The notes beneath the pieces are model-generated. The model was not told the origin of the DNA. It did not search any database and worked only from the letters and a program-made list of their open reading frames with translations. From contig JBCDLH010000003.1 in NCBI GenBank assembly GCA_038745585.1, positions 62,001-126,000 of the forward strand: a stretch of 64,000 bases of DNA, in the 5' to 3' direction. Source of the stretch: HLUCCA09 sp038745585. GTDB taxonomy: Bacteria; Pseudomonadota; Alphaproteobacteria; Rhodobacterales; Rhodobacteraceae. This document shows, piece by piece, positions 9,149 through 20,336 of the stretch (positions are counted from its first letter, which is position 1; each line of letters begins with the position of its first letter). Position numbers and translations under genes: made by a program.

Positions 9149-10105
9149 GTGGCCCCCCTCACACGACGGCGTTTGATCGGGCTGGCCGGTTCGACCGTTC
9201 TTGCCGGCTGTGCCAGCCCCGCACTCGTCACTCGTGACGACAAGCGCGACCCGTTCGAGGGCGGGATCGGTGGCACGGGTATCGTCGGCGTGCTGACGGA
9301 TTTCGGCAGCGTGCAGGTCAACGGCCTGCGCATCGAGATCGGCGACATGACGCGCGTCGTCACCGCGCTCGGGCCAGTCGGTGCCGAGGCTCTCGCGGCC
9401 GGTCAAGTCCTGACGATCATGGCGACGCGCAGCCGCGATCGTCTCGTGGCGCGGCATGTGCGGATCGAATTCCCGCTGGTCGGGGTTTTGGCGCAATCTG
9501 ACGGCGGCCTCTCTGTCAACTCCGTGTCGGTGCGGATCGAGCCGGGCGCAGTGCGCGCCGGAGCGCTTGGCGCGCGCGTCGCCGTCTCGGGTCTATGGAC
9601 CACAGATGCGGTGGTGGCGAGCCGGATTGACCCGGCGCCCTTCCCCTTCGACATGGTTTCGGGCGATGTCGCGCGCGGCGGCAGCGCAGCTCTGCGTGTT
9701 GGGAGTGTCCCGGTCGAACCGCAGGGCGGGCAGACGTTTCCGAACTCCGGCGCTTATGTCGTCGCCACCGGCCAGTTCGATGCGGCGCGGCTTCGCGTCG
9801 AACGGGTGGCGACTGGGCGCTTTGTCACTGGCGCGCAAAACTTGCGCCAACTGGCGGTCGAGGGCTATCTGCGACGGGTCGCCGCGGCGCCGGGCTTCCG
9901 CATCGCCGGGCTCGGCCACAGCTTTGACGAAGCGCTGCGCGTGTCTGACCTTGCGGCGCGCCGCGCGATCTATGTCGGCCCCTATGACGGGCTCTTCCTT
10001 GCTCGCGCGGGCTATACCGTCCCCGAAAGCGTGACGGAGCGGCGGCGGCTGCTCGGCGAAGGCTATGACGGCCCGCTCGGCGACCGCGCGGTGCCTACGC
10101 GCTAA
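9149..10105 (+). CDS. DUF5666 domain lipoprotein
   Basis: Predicted periplasmic lipoprotein of about 318 residues. The N-terminus has twin arginines (TRRRLIGLAG) followed by a lipobox-like LAGC, so Tat export and acylation are plausible. The rest is built of short beta-rich repeats of the DUF5666/OB-like type (GIGGTGIVGVLTDFGSVQVNG, then GVLAQSDGGLSVNSVSVRI). I chose the GTG with GGAG eight bases upstream, four bases after the DUF6502 stop; an ATG 33 bases earlier is possible but would displace the signal peptide. It is cotranscribed with DUF6502, and the pairing suggests an envelope sensor plus cytoplasmic effector, though this is inference. Confidence 0.75.
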   Translation: MAPLTRRRLIGLAGSTVLAGCASPALVTRDDKRDPFEGGIGGTGIVGVLTDFGSVQVNGLRIEIGDMTRVVTALGPVGAEALAAGQVLTIMATRSRDRLVARHVRIEFPLVGVLAQSDGGLSVNSVSVRIEPGAVRAGALGARVAVSGLWTTDAVVASRIDPAPFPFDMVSGDVARGGSAALRVGSVPVEPQGGQTFPNSGAYVVATGQFDAARLRVERVATGRFVTGAQNLRQLAVEGYLRRVAAAPGFRIAGLGHSFDEALRVSDLAARRAIYVGPYDGLFLARAGYTVPESVTERRRLLGEGYDGPLGDRAVPTR

Positions 10106-10121
10106 ACGCCATTACCGGGAC

Positions 10122-10198
10122 TGGCGACCCCGGGAGGATTCGAACCCCCGACCTGATGATTAGAAGTCACCTGCTCTATCCAGCTGAGCTACGGGGCC
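10122..10198 (-). tRNA. tRNA-Arg (anticodon TCT)
   Basis: A complete 77-nt cloverleaf with encoded CCA. The acceptor GGCCCCG pairs with CGGGGTC (one G-T), the D arm is GCTC/GAGC, the anticodon stem GGTGA/TCATC encloses CTTCTAA, and the T arm is GGGGG-TTCGAAT-CCTCC. The anticodon TCT reads AGA/AGG arginine codons, which are rare in this high-G+C genome. Confidence 0.97.
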
Positions 10199-10257
10199 GC
10201 GCGCGCCGATGGCAGCCCGCTTGGCTTAGCGTTCCCCTTCCCGGCACTCAAACGAAA

Positions 10258-10740
10258 TCAAGACCGGCGCGGACGTTCCCCTGAGAGCGCGCGGGAGAGG
10301 AAGACACTGAACGGGTTGTCCACATAGCCGCCAAACGGCCTGCATGGCGTAAAGCCTGCGCGCCGGTAGAGCTCAAGGGCCGGGGTGAAGGCCGCGGCGC
10401 GTCCTGTCTCTAGGCTTGCCCGCATGGCGCCCTCGCCGCGCGCTGCCTCCAAGATGTGCTCCAGGAGGGCCCCGCCCGCGCCCCGCCCGCGTGCCTCGGC
10501 GACGACGTGCATAGACTTAAGCTCGGCATGCGCGGGCTCGATGATTTTGTACGCACCGATCCCGAGGATGGCCTGACTGGCATCCGATACGGTAAAGAGG
10601 CGCGCACCGTCCCGAATGAGGCCCAATGCGTCCTGCGCAAAGACGTTCTCGGGCGGCGTTATGGACCGCATCAGATCCAGATGGCGTTCAATCAATGCCC
10701 CGACGCGCGCATCACGGGGGTCGGCTGGCGCTACGCGCAT
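10258..10740 (-). CDS. GNAT family N-acetyltransferase
   Basis: Acetyl-CoA-dependent N-acyltransferase of about 160 residues. The acetyl-CoA binding motif A appears as VVAEARGRGAGGALLEHIL (Q/RxxGxG/A type) after the beta-strand AELKSMHV, and the C-terminal ELYRRAGFTPC is the usual motif B. The frame extends further upstream, but homology starts at the ATG giving MRVAPADP. The substrate is unknown. It is separated from the complex I subunit gene by about 50 bases on the same strand and may be cotranscribed. Confidence 0.85.
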   Translation of the reverse strand: MRVAPADPRDARVGALIERHLDLMRSITPPENVFAQDALGLIRDGARLFTVSDASQAILGIGAYKIIEPAHAELKSMHVVAEARGRGAGGALLEHILEAARGEGAMRASLETGRAAAFTPALELYRRAGFTPCRPFGGYVDNPFSVFLSRALSGERPRRS

Positions 10741-10789
10741 CGATGCAATCGCCCTGGATCCCCAGCGGTCGGACCCGGACCTGTCATCT

Positions 10790-11101
10790 TCAATGGGTCC
10801 ATGCGCCGCGCCGATTGGTGGCGAAGTTCTCGCCGTAGCCCCGGGCGCGCACATTCGCCTTGCGCTTTTTGGGTTCGATCACAATGGCTTCGATGCCATG
10901 GTCCTGGGCATAGTCGAGCGCGGCTTCTTTTGTCTCGAACCGCAGGCGGACCTGACTGTTCATGTCCCCTGACGATGTCCATCCCATGAGAGGGTCGACC
11001 TGGCGTTGCTCGGCAGGGGCAAACTCCAAAACCCAGCCCTTGGTCTTGGCCGTCCCCGATTGCATGGCCGTCTTCGCTGGCTGAAATATGCGCGCTTGCA
11101 T
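10790..11101 (-). CDS. NDUFS4-like ETC complex I subunit
   Basis: Small soluble accessory subunit of NADH:quinone oxidoreductase, homologous to mitochondrial NDUFS4/AQDQ (18 kDa). The 103-residue sequence covers the whole conserved region: MQARIFQPAKTAMQSG at the start, WVLEFAP, the block VRLRFETKEAALDYA, and the C-terminal ENFATNRRGAWTH. In Rhodobacterales it is encoded away from the nuo operon, as here. GGGAG precedes the ATG well. An open frame continues upstream without homology, so I used this start. Confidence 0.9.
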   Translation of the reverse strand: MQARIFQPAKTAMQSGTAKTKGWVLEFAPAEQRQVDPLMGWTSSGDMNSQVRLRFETKEAALDYAQDHGIEAIVIEPKKRKANVRARGYGENFATNRRGAWTH

Positions 11102-11252
11102 GCCTGGCTCCCGTTTCGATTGCCACAGGATATGGCGCGCGGCATGCTTTGCTGCAATGGGAACCGGCGCTTTGCAGCCAAAGCTTGGCCAAATGCGCCG
11201 GGCTCTGAAGGTGTAGCCGCAGTCTTGCCGCAAAGCCGGGCTAACGACAGTC

Positions 11253-12212
11253 ATGGCTTGCAAGCACATCGTTATCGGCGGCGGGTCGGGCTTTATTGGA
11301 TCGGCGCTCGCCTCGGCCTTGAGGGCTAGAGGCGACCTCGTCACTGTCATTTCTCGACAGGACGGGATCGATCGGCTGACTTGGGCTGCGCTTGCCTCCA
11401 AGGGCCTGCCCAAATGCGACGCCGTCGTAAACCTCGCCGGTCAGCACATCCTACAACCGGGACGGCTCTGGACACGCGCCTATCGCAACGAAGTTGTGGC
11501 CTCCCGGCTGCGGACGACCAAAACCCTCGTTGACGCGATCAACGCGAGCGCAGAGCCCCCCGAAGTTTTCATCTCTACCGCCGGCAAGTGCTTTTACGGA
11601 ACCGAGAGGCGCCCTGATAGCTATCCGGCGCTGGACGAGACGGCCGAGCCAATGGGCGTCGACTTTCCGGCCGAACTCGTGGGCCAGTGGGAGCAGGCGG
11701 CAGACCATCTTGATACGAAACGGGTCCGCCATGTGCGCGTGCGAATTGGCGTCGTGCTGGGAGCTGTCGAGAGGATGAGCCCGATCGGCCGGCTTTGGCG
11801 TATCGGCCGTGCGCGGGGCTTTTTGCCGATCATCCGTCTGCCGTTTTGCTTCGGGCTAGGCTGTCGCCTAGGCCATGGGCGGCAGCCATTCCCTTGGATC
11901 CACATCGACGACATGATTGGCATTCTCTTGATGCTCATCGACGATCAAACGGCGCGCGGTCGCTTCAACGCCGTCTCCCCCGGAATTGTCACGAATACAG
12001 AGTTCACCGAGGCCTTCGCCCGCGCGCTACGCCGTCCGATCCTCTGGTCGATGCCGGAATGGCTGATCGTCGCCGCTGTTGGGCGGGACCGTGCTTCGAT
12101 CCTAACCGAAGGCCAAAACGTCGTGCCTGCTCGCACGCTCGCCCAAGGCTACCGCTTTCGCTACGCCAAGATTGATCCCGCGCTCGAAGATCTCGTGGAA
12201 ATCACGTTTTAA
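11253..12212 (+). CDS. TIGR01777 family NAD(P)-dependent epimerase (SDR39U1-like)
   Basis: Atypical extended SDR of 319 residues resembling YfcH/SDR39U1. The nucleotide motif is GGGSGFIGSALA, followed by CDAVVNLAGQHI and FISTAGKCFYG. The typical family block PFPWIHIDDMIGILLMLID and the C-terminal PILWSMPEWLIVAAVG / GYRFRYAKIDPALEDL are clear. The reaction is not known for most members. The gene runs rightward immediately upstream of uvrB and could share a transcript with it. Confidence 0.85.
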   Translation: MACKHIVIGGGSGFIGSALASALRARGDLVTVISRQDGIDRLTWAALASKGLPKCDAVVNLAGQHILQPGRLWTRAYRNEVVASRLRTTKTLVDAINASAEPPEVFISTAGKCFYGTERRPDSYPALDETAEPMGVDFPAELVGQWEQAADHLDTKRVRHVRVRIGVVLGAVERMSPIGRLWRIGRARGFLPIIRLPFCFGLGCRLGHGRQPFPWIHIDDMIGILLMLIDDQTARGRFNAVSPGIVTNTEFTEAFARALRRPILWSMPEWLIVAAVGRDRASILTEGQNVVPARTLAQGYRFRYAKIDPALEDLVEITF

Positions 12213-12312
12213 GCGCACGCATCGGGCGCCGCCTCTCCTGACAGACCTTGGCAGCAGCCTCGCTTGCAAAGCTGGGCCAAAGGCGCACATTCCTCCGGAC
12301 AGGAGACCGCCG

Positions 12313-14514
<2,202 letters not shown>

Positions 14515-14639
14515 GCAGAGCATTCCTCTCATTGTGCTCGGGGCGAGCTGCCATTGCGGCCCCGCTGGCATCGCAACCGTGAAAGTCTTAGCCTGTCGGG
14601 GTGTGGGCCGCGCCACGCCACTTCTACGGATACTCTCGG

Positions 14640-15032
14640 ATGCCCAACTTTCACCTTTTTGCCAGTGGCCCACGCCCCGTCGCGCCCTTTTCCCATGCGG
14701 TAGAGGCAGAGGGGTGGGTGATCCTCACCGGGCAGATGCCGACGGACCCTGCTGCGCCCGATGCCCCGCTTCCGCAAGGCATCGAAGCGCAGACGCGGCG
14801 GGTCATGGAGAACCTCGCTTTGATCCTCGGCGAGCTCGGGCTCGATCTCTCCCACGTCCTGCAGTGCCGCTGTTTTCTGACCAACTTCGAGCGCGACTAC
14901 GCCCCTTTCAACGCCACCTACGAGTCTTTTTTCGCGGCCGAGCGTCGTCCGGCCCGAACCACCGTCGGTGTCACGGCCCTCGCTGTCGGCGCCCTGGTGG
15001 AGATCGATTGTATCGCGCGACGACCGGATTGA
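14640..15032 (+). CDS. RidA family protein
   Basis: Rid-family enamine/imine deaminase-like protein of 130 residues. Family marks are WVILTGQMPTDP, a helix with IEAQTRRVMENLALIL, CRCFLTNFERDYAPFNATY, the substrate-binding arginine in RPARTTVGV, and VEIDCIARR at the C-terminus. It would remove reactive 2-aminoacrylate-type intermediates, but only canonical RidA members are proven to. No strong ribosome site is seen; a GTG 39 bases upstream is a possible alternative start. Confidence 0.85.
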   Translation: MPNFHLFASGPRPVAPFSHAVEAEGWVILTGQMPTDPAAPDAPLPQGIEAQTRRVMENLALILGELGLDLSHVLQCRCFLTNFERDYAPFNATYESFFAAERRPARTTVGVTALAVGALVEIDCIARRPD

Positions 15033-15115
15033 GTTAGCACGGTCCCGCGTTACTCGGCTGCAAGGCGCGCCGTGATTGCCCTGGCCGCGCCGCGTCACAC
15101 GCCTACTTCAGAGGG

Positions 15116-15553
15116 ATGAAACGCATTTTGCCCCTCGCGCTCGCCGTCGGCCTCGTATCGCTGTCCCCTGCTGCCGCGTGGGAGTTTCGCGTGACAGATA
15201 TGTGCGAGATCGCGCATGCCGGGCCGGAGGGCGAAGTCAGCGTCTTCTTCGATCCGGGCACCAGGCTCTACGGCATCACGGTGACGACCCCGGCCGCCTG
15301 GCCTGACGCGCCGGTCTTTTCCGTCGCCTTCGGGCAAACGGGCCTGACGATCTCGACGAACCGCCATGTTCTTTCCCAGGGTGGCCGCGCGCTGACAGTG
15401 ACGGATACCGGCTTCGGGAACGTCCTATTGGGCCTAGAAACGGCTGGCAGCGCCACGGCCTCCGCCGGGGCAGCAGCGGCGCGGTTCGACCTGGACGGTG
15501 CGCGCGATGCGGTCGCGGAGTTCCGGGCCTGCACCACCGCGCCTACGGCCTGA
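15116..15553 (+). CDS. exported protein of unknown function
   Basis: A 145-residue protein with a clear Sec signal peptide (MKRILPLALAVGLVSLSPAAA, cleavage near 21). I do not recognise the family. The mature part is a small beta-rich domain with a Cys near the start (TDMCEIAH) and one near the end (FRACTTAP), which could form a disulfide in the periplasm. The phrase TISTNRHVLSQGG loosely recalls invasion-associated locus B-like proteins, but not enough to name it. AGAGGG directly precedes the ATG. Confidence 0.65.
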   Translation: MKRILPLALAVGLVSLSPAAAWEFRVTDMCEIAHAGPEGEVSVFFDPGTRLYGITVTTPAAWPDAPVFSVAFGQTGLTISTNRHVLSQGGRALTVTDTGFGNVLLGLETAGSATASAGAAAARFDLDGARDAVAEFRACTTAPTA

Positions 15554-15575
15554 GCCCGACGCACCACCGCACATT

Positions 15576-15600
15576 AAAACGGGCGCTCGAAGAGCGCCCG
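15576..15600 (-). terminator. intrinsic terminator of the 5'-nucleotidase gene
   Basis: A perfect 9-bp stem CGGGCGCTC/GAGCGCCCG with a 3-nt loop is followed, on the minus strand, by TTTTAATG. It sits about 40 bases past the leftward nucleotidase stop and also just after the rightward exported-protein gene. Confidence 0.85.
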
Positions 15601-15639
15601 CCAGTTTGCAATAGGTCCCACAGGGCCGCAGCCCGAGGG

Positions 15640-17238
15640 TCAGTTCACTTCGGTGATCCGCCCGTCGAGGAACGGAGTGAACGGTCCGTTCTCCGTGAGC
15701 CAGTCGGCGACCACCCGGTCCACATCCGGTCCGAAATCGTAGGCGTTCATGCCGTTCGAGGCGAACATGCCATAGCCGTCCCCGCCCTTGCGCATGAAGT
15801 TGTTCGAGACGACACCGTAGACCTTCTCGGGATCGAGCGGCACCATAGTGCCACCCTCATCGACCATGACCTCGACAATGCGCCCCCCGGGCTCGGCCGA
15901 AGGGCTCCACGAATAGGTCATGCCCGCCACCTGAGGAAAGCGCCCCGCGCCCTCCTCGACTTGGCTCACCCCGTTCTCCAGCGCAGCAAGCACATCCGAG
16001 CCCTTGAGCTCAAACGTCGCCAGCGTGTTCTGGAACGGCAGCACGGTCAGGACTTCGCCCATGGTGATCTCGCCCGCATCGATCGAGGCGCGCAGCCCGC
16101 CGCCGTTCTGGATCGCGATCTGGATGCCCTGGTCGCGGGTCCGCTCGAGCATCGCATCGGCGACGAGATTGCCCATATGGCACTCGCGCGCCCGGCAATT
16201 CGCCCTGTCGCCATCAATAACGTCGGTCGCTTCCGAGACGACTTCGGCCATCTTGTCACGAATGGGGCCCGCCAGCTCTTGGACACGCGCATCGACGCCC
16301 GCATCCTTCGCGACCTCGGGACCGACGAGGATCGTATCGCCCTCAGCAAAGGATACGTTGCCGTCGTCATCGAAGGTCAGGATCAGGTGGCCGACATATT
16401 TCGAGTAGGCATAGGCTTGCACGACGGGGACGAGCGTGCCGTCCTCCTGGCTCGCAAAGGTCGGGTAGGCGCCTGCCCGGTCAGGATCGGAGGCCGAAAG
16501 ATAGGTGTGCGAATGCCCGCCCACCACAGCGTCCAGCCCCGAGACAGCCTCGGCGATGCGGAGGTCGTCCGGCAGGCCGACATGGGTCAGCGCGATGATC
16601 TTGTCGACACCTGCGGTTTCCAGCTCGGCGACTTGTGCGGCAATCGAGTCGATCTCGTCCTGAAAGATCACGTTCGGCCCCGGGCTCGAGAGCTCTGCGG
16701 TATCGGCAGCTACGGCCGAAACAAGCCCGATCTCCTCGCCCCCAACCTCGAGCACAAGCGTCGCGCCGACCTTGCCGCCCAGCTCTTCGGATTGCGAGAG
16801 GTCAAGACTGCCGGAGATCACCGGAAAGGAGAGCGCGTCGACGAATTCGGCGAGCTTGGCCGGCCCGAGGTTGAACTCGTGGTTGCCGAGCGCCATGGCA
16901 TCAAAGCCGATCATCTCCATAAACTCGGCCGCCGCAGCGCCTTGATAGGTGGTGAAAAAGAGCGAGCCCTGAAACTGATCGCCCGCATCCAGCACGAGGA
17001 CATTTTCGCCCGCAAGCTCCGCGCGCTTTTCATCGAGGAGCGTTTTGAGGCGCGCAACCCCGCCAAAGCACTCGCCTGCAGCGTCGTCCTCGGCCGAGCA
17101 CGTGCTGTCGAAGCGGTTGATCGGCTCGATCCGGCTGTGCAGATCGTTCACGTGGAGGATGTGCAGCGTGTACTCTGCCGAAGCGACGCCGGCCGAGAGC
17201 GCCAGCGCCGCGCTCGTGGTCATTAGTCGGACGAACAT
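15640..17238 (-). CDS. periplasmic 5'-nucleotidase / UDP-sugar hydrolase family
   Basis: Secreted bimetal phosphoesterase of the UshA/5'-nucleotidase family (532 residues) that hydrolyses nucleotides or related phosphate esters in the periplasm. A signal peptide is present (ends ASA near residue 21). Metal-site motifs run in order: HVNDLHS, LVLDAGDQFQGS, ALGNHEF, ALTHVGLPDD and GGHSHTYL. The C-terminal substrate domain shows NGGGLRASIDAGEIT and NNFMRKGGDGYGMF. GGGAGACACC lies before the ATG. It is monocistronic with its own terminator and would feed phosphate and nucleoside scavenging. Confidence 0.92.
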   Translation of the reverse strand: MFVRLMTTSAALALSAGVASAEYTLHILHVNDLHSRIEPINRFDSTCSAEDDAAGECFGGVARLKTLLDEKRAELAGENVLVLDAGDQFQGSLFFTTYQGAAAAEFMEMIGFDAMALGNHEFNLGPAKLAEFVDALSFPVISGSLDLSQSEELGGKVGATLVLEVGGEEIGLVSAVAADTAELSSPGPNVIFQDEIDSIAAQVAELETAGVDKIIALTHVGLPDDLRIAEAVSGLDAVVGGHSHTYLSASDPDRAGAYPTFASQEDGTLVPVVQAYAYSKYVGHLILTFDDDGNVSFAEGDTILVGPEVAKDAGVDARVQELAGPIRDKMAEVVSEATDVIDGDRANCRARECHMGNLVADAMLERTRDQGIQIAIQNGGGLRASIDAGEITMGEVLTVLPFQNTLATFELKGSDVLAALENGVSQVEEGAGRFPQVAGMTYSWSPSAEPGGRIVEVMVDEGGTMVPLDPEKVYGVVSNNFMRKGGDGYGMFASNGMNAYDFGPDVDRVVADWLTENGPFTPFLDGRITEVN

Positions 17239-17403
17239 TGGGTGTCTCCCTGGTGATTATCGCCTCAGCCTGCGATCTCCGCTCGTGAAGGTCAAACATC
17301 TCTCGCGCCCGCCGCGCCCTGTCACCAAGTTGCGTTCGCAGAGCCTGGTTCGGGCAAGGCGGCCCGGCTTGACGGCTGCGCGCCTGCGGTGCAAGTCGCT
17401 CAT

Positions 17404-17742
17404 ATGCTTGTCTTCAAGATCTTCCGCCGCGCCGAGTGGGACGCGTTGCGCAAGGCCGGGCGCAGCCTTGGGGCTCCGATCGACCTCGAGGACGGCTACA
17501 TCCATCTCTCGACCCCCGAGCAGGTGACCGACACAGCCGCGAAGCACTTTGCCGGAGAAAGCGATCTCGTACTTGTGGCACTTGCGACCGACCGCCTCGG
17601 CCCCGAGCTCAAATGGGAGGCCTCGCGCGGCGGCGCGCTCTTCCCCCATCTCTACCGCGCAATGACGCTTGACGATGTGGTCTGGGACAAGTCGCTGCCT
17701 TTGGGCGCCACCGGCCATATCTTCCCCGAAGGCGTGGTCTGA
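17404..17742 (+). CDS. DUF952 domain-containing protein
   Basis: Small cytosolic protein of 112 residues covering the whole DUF952 family: LVFKIFRRAEWDAL, DGYIHLSTPEQVTDTAAKHF, LKWEASRGGALFPHLYRAM, and the C-terminal GATGHIFPEG. The family has an ADP-ribosyltransferase-like fold in some classifications, with no proven activity for this type. The ATG is used; a GTG 15 bases earlier is also in frame. It precedes pyrD by 140 bases containing a dispersed repeat. Confidence 0.88.
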   Translation: MLVFKIFRRAEWDALRKAGRSLGAPIDLEDGYIHLSTPEQVTDTAAKHFAGESDLVLVALATDRLGPELKWEASRGGALFPHLYRAMTLDDVVWDKSLPLGATGHIFPEGVV

Positions 17743-17790
17743 GGCCGCCCGCCGATGCGCGCCACAATCCAGACAATGCGCCTCCCCCAA

Positions 17791-17848
17791 CCCTTCTTTG
17801 GGCTGAAAATATCCCGGGGGACGCCGAAGGCGGGGGGCAGCGCCCCCA
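17791..17848 (+). repeat. Rhodobacterales-type palindromic dispersed repeat
   Basis: The sequence CCTTCTTTGGGCTGAAAATAT leads into a G-run and then GGGGGGCAGCGCCCCC. The same block (CCTTCTTCTTGCTGAAAATAT plus G-rich palindrome) recurs near 24.6 kb and inverted near 24.4 kb. This resembles an intergenic repeat I know from many Rhodobacteraceae. Here it lies between DUF952 and pyrD. Confidence 0.6.
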
Positions 17849-17882
17849 ACCTGCCACTGCGATCCCGCGCCCGCGCCCTGGC

Positions 17883-18938
17883 ATGAGCGTCCTAGAGAAA
17901 GCGGCGCTGACCGCGCTCCGCATGGTCGATCCTGAGACGGCCCATGCCCTCGCCTTGCGCGCTCTGAATGCCGGGCTTTTGCCTTTACCCGGCGCGCCGC
18001 CGACATCCGAGCGCCTCGCCACCCAGCTCGCCGGGCTCACCCTGCCCAACCCAGTGGGCCTCGCCGCCGGATTCGACAAGAACGCGATCGCGCTAAAGCC
18101 CCTCGCCCGGGCGGGCTTTGGCTTTGTCGAGGCCGGTGCCATTACGCCGCGCCCGCAGGAAGGCAATCCGCGCCCGCGTCTCTTCCGCCTCCCGCTCGAC
18201 CGCGCAGCGATCAACCGCTTCAGCTTCAACAATGCGGGGATGGAGAACGCCGCCCCGCGCTTGGCGCGCCGTCCGCGGGGCGCGCTCGTCGGGCTCAACC
18301 TCGGCGCCAACAAGGACAGCCCCGACCGTGCTGCTGATTTCGCGACCGTGCTCACGCGGCTCGGGCCGATGATCGACTTTGCCACCGTCAACGTCTCCTC
18401 GCCCAATACCGAGCGCTTGCGCGATCTGCAGGGCGCCGCCGCCCTCCGCGCCCTCCTCGCCGGCGTGATGGAGGCGCGCGCCGCGCTTGCCTCACCGATC
18501 CCCGTTTTCCTCAAGATCGCGCCGGATCTGAGCGACGCTGAGCTGGCCGCGATCGCTGCAACCGCGCTTGAGACGGGTCTCCAGGGCCTTGTCGCCACGA
18601 ATACAACCTTGGCCCGCGATGGATTGCGCAGCCCCTGGCGACGGCAAAAGGGGGGGCTCTCAGGCGTACCGCTCTTTCAGCGCTCGACCGAGGTCCTTTA
18701 TCGGCTCTACGCTGAGACGGGCGGGGCGTTGCCGCTCATCGGCGTCGGCGGGATTGGCAGCGCAGAAGATGCGCTGACCAAGATCGAAGCCGGGGCCAGC
18801 GCCGTCCAGCTCTACACTGCGCTCGCCTATGAGGGCATCGGCCTTGGCGCGCGGATCGTGCGCGGGCTCGATGCCCTGTTGGTCGCGCGTGGATACAGCC
18901 ATGTCTCGGAGGCGGTCGGCGCCGGGCACCGTCCTTAG
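17883..18938 (+). CDS. pyrD: quinone-dependent dihydroorotate dehydrogenase (class 2)
   Basis: Membrane-associated flavoenzyme oxidising dihydroorotate to orotate in pyrimidine synthesis with quinone as acceptor. The 351-residue sequence has LPNPVGLAAGFDKNAIA, the FNNAGM block, the catalytic serine in NVSSPNTERLRDLQG (class 2 uses Ser), KIAPDLSDAEL, VATNTTLARDG and the phosphate-binding LIGVGGIGSAEDALTKI. The N-terminal amphipathic helix (EKAALTALRMVDPETAHALAL) would bind the membrane. Its last codons overlap the convergent MATE gene by four bases. Confidence 0.95.
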   Translation: MSVLEKAALTALRMVDPETAHALALRALNAGLLPLPGAPPTSERLATQLAGLTLPNPVGLAAGFDKNAIALKPLARAGFGFVEAGAITPRPQEGNPRPRLFRLPLDRAAINRFSFNNAGMENAAPRLARRPRGALVGLNLGANKDSPDRAADFATVLTRLGPMIDFATVNVSSPNTERLRDLQGAAALRALLAGVMEARAALASPIPVFLKIAPDLSDAELAAIAATALETGLQGLVATNTTLARDGLRSPWRRQKGGLSGVPLFQRSTEVLYRLYAETGGALPLIGVGGIGSAEDALTKIEAGASAVQLYTALAYEGIGLGARIVRGLDALLVARGYSHVSEAVGAGHRP

Positions 18939-20308
18939 CTTCCGCGAGCGCGGGCGCCCAATGAAGCGGCCCGTTCGAGCGCCGGATAGCGAAAGCCCAG
19001 CGTCACGCCCCGTGCAAGGAACGCAATCGTCATCGCCGCCCAGAGCCCATGATTGCCGAGGACCGGTGTCAGCGCGACAACCGCCAGCGCATAGATCGCG
19101 GCCGAGAGCGCCATCATGTTGCGCATATCCCGCGCCCGCGTCGCCCCGATAAAGATCCCGTCCAGCATATAAGCCGCCACACCGGCCAAGGGTGCTGCCA
19201 CGGCCCAAAGCAGATAGCTCCGCGCGGCCGCGCGCACCGCCTCGGCAGTGGTCATCAGGTCGATGAGCCAGGGTCCGAGCAGCGCAAAGGCCAGCGACAG
19301 CGCCGCCATCAGCCCCAGCGACCAAAAGCTCGCAAACAGAGCCGCGCGCCGCAAGACAGCAACATGACCCGCGCCAAAGGCCCGCGCCACCAACGCCTCG
19401 GCGGCGAAGGCAAAGCCGTCGAGGATATGCGCCGAGAGACTGAGAAACTGGATCAGCACCTGGTTGGCCGCGAGCGCCACATCGCCGAAATCCGAGGCCA
19501 GAAATAGAAACGACAGGAAGATCGCCTGTAGAAGGAGCGAGCGGATGAGGATGTCGCGGTTGACCGACGCCATCGTTAGGAGCGCCATATGGTCAAACAC
19601 GCGCGGCCAGTCCCGCCAGGCTGATCCGGCGAAGGCCGCGCGGCAAAACCAGAGCCCGAGTGCTGCGCCGGTCACCTCGGCAATCAGGGTGGCGATTGCG
19701 ACGCCTTCGACGCCCCAGCCCAGCCCCAAGACAAAGACGAGATCGAGCAGGATGTTGATCCCGTTCATGGCAAGCTGGAGCGCGAGGACGGCCATCGTGC
19801 GCTCTTGCGCGATAAGCCACCCCGTCATGCCAAAGGCGGCGATGGCAAAGGGCGCCGCCCAGATCCGGATCGCGAGATAGGTTTGTGCCAGCCCCTCGAC
19901 CTCCTCGCTGGCCGGCGCCAAGGCAAGCGACAGGGCAAAGATCGGCGCTTGGAGGACGATGACGAGGAGCCCGCCGGCCCCGGCAATCAACAGGACCCGC
20001 GTGAGGATCGCCGATACCTCCGCCCCGTCACCGCGGCCGAGCGCCTGGCCCGTCAGCCCCGTCGTGCCCATCCGCAAAAAGCCGAAGAGCGAGAAGATCG
20101 TCGCAAGGATGATGGCTCCGATGCCCACGGCTCCGATTGGGGCCGCTTCGCCCATCTGCCCGACGACACCGGTATCGACAATTCCGAGAAGCGGCGCGCT
20201 GGCGTTTGCAAGAACGACCGGCACCGCAATCGATAAAACGCGCCGATGTGTGATCGGCGGCACGTCCGCGCGGGCGCCGGGCGGCGCGTCCCCCTTCTGC
20301 CTGTTCAC
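18935..20308 (-). CDS. MATE family efflux transporter
   Basis: Inner-membrane multidrug/metabolite antiporter of about 457 residues with 12 predicted hydrophobic helices in two pseudo-symmetric halves. Family marks include the first helix RRVLSIAVPVVLANASAPLLG, GIVDTGVVGQMG, and the DinF-like GTTGLTGQALGRGD. It is closest to DinF-type members. The frame begins with a GTG without a good ribosome site, and a second in-frame GTG lies at ADVPPITH, so the exact start is uncertain. It is convergent and overlapping with pyrD. Confidence 0.9.
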   Translation of the reverse strand: MNRQKGDAPPGARADVPPITHRRVLSIAVPVVLANASAPLLGIVDTGVVGQMGEAAPIGAVGIGAIILATIFSLFGFLRMGTTGLTGQALGRGDGAEVSAILTRVLLIAGAGGLLVIVLQAPIFALSLALAPASEEVEGLAQTYLAIRIWAAPFAIAAFGMTGWLIAQERTMAVLALQLAMNGINILLDLVFVLGLGWGVEGVAIATLIAEVTGAALGLWFCRAAFAGSAWRDWPRVFDHMALLTMASVNRDILIRSLLLQAIFLSFLFLASDFGDVALAANQVLIQFLSLSAHILDGFAFAAEALVARAFGAGHVAVLRRAALFASFWSLGLMAALSLAFALLGPWLIDLMTTAEAVRAAARSYLLWAVAAPLAGVAAYMLDGIFIGATRARDMRNMMALSAAIYALAVVALTPVLGNHGLWAAMTIAFLARGVTLGFRYPALERAASLGARARGS

Positions 20309-20336
20309 AGCAGGTTTAGGCGAATGCGCCGACGCA

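Noticed and set aside
15961..17226. 421-codon plus-strand frame over the 5'-nucleotidase
   Set aside because: Antisense shadow of an intact nucleotidase with all metal motifs.
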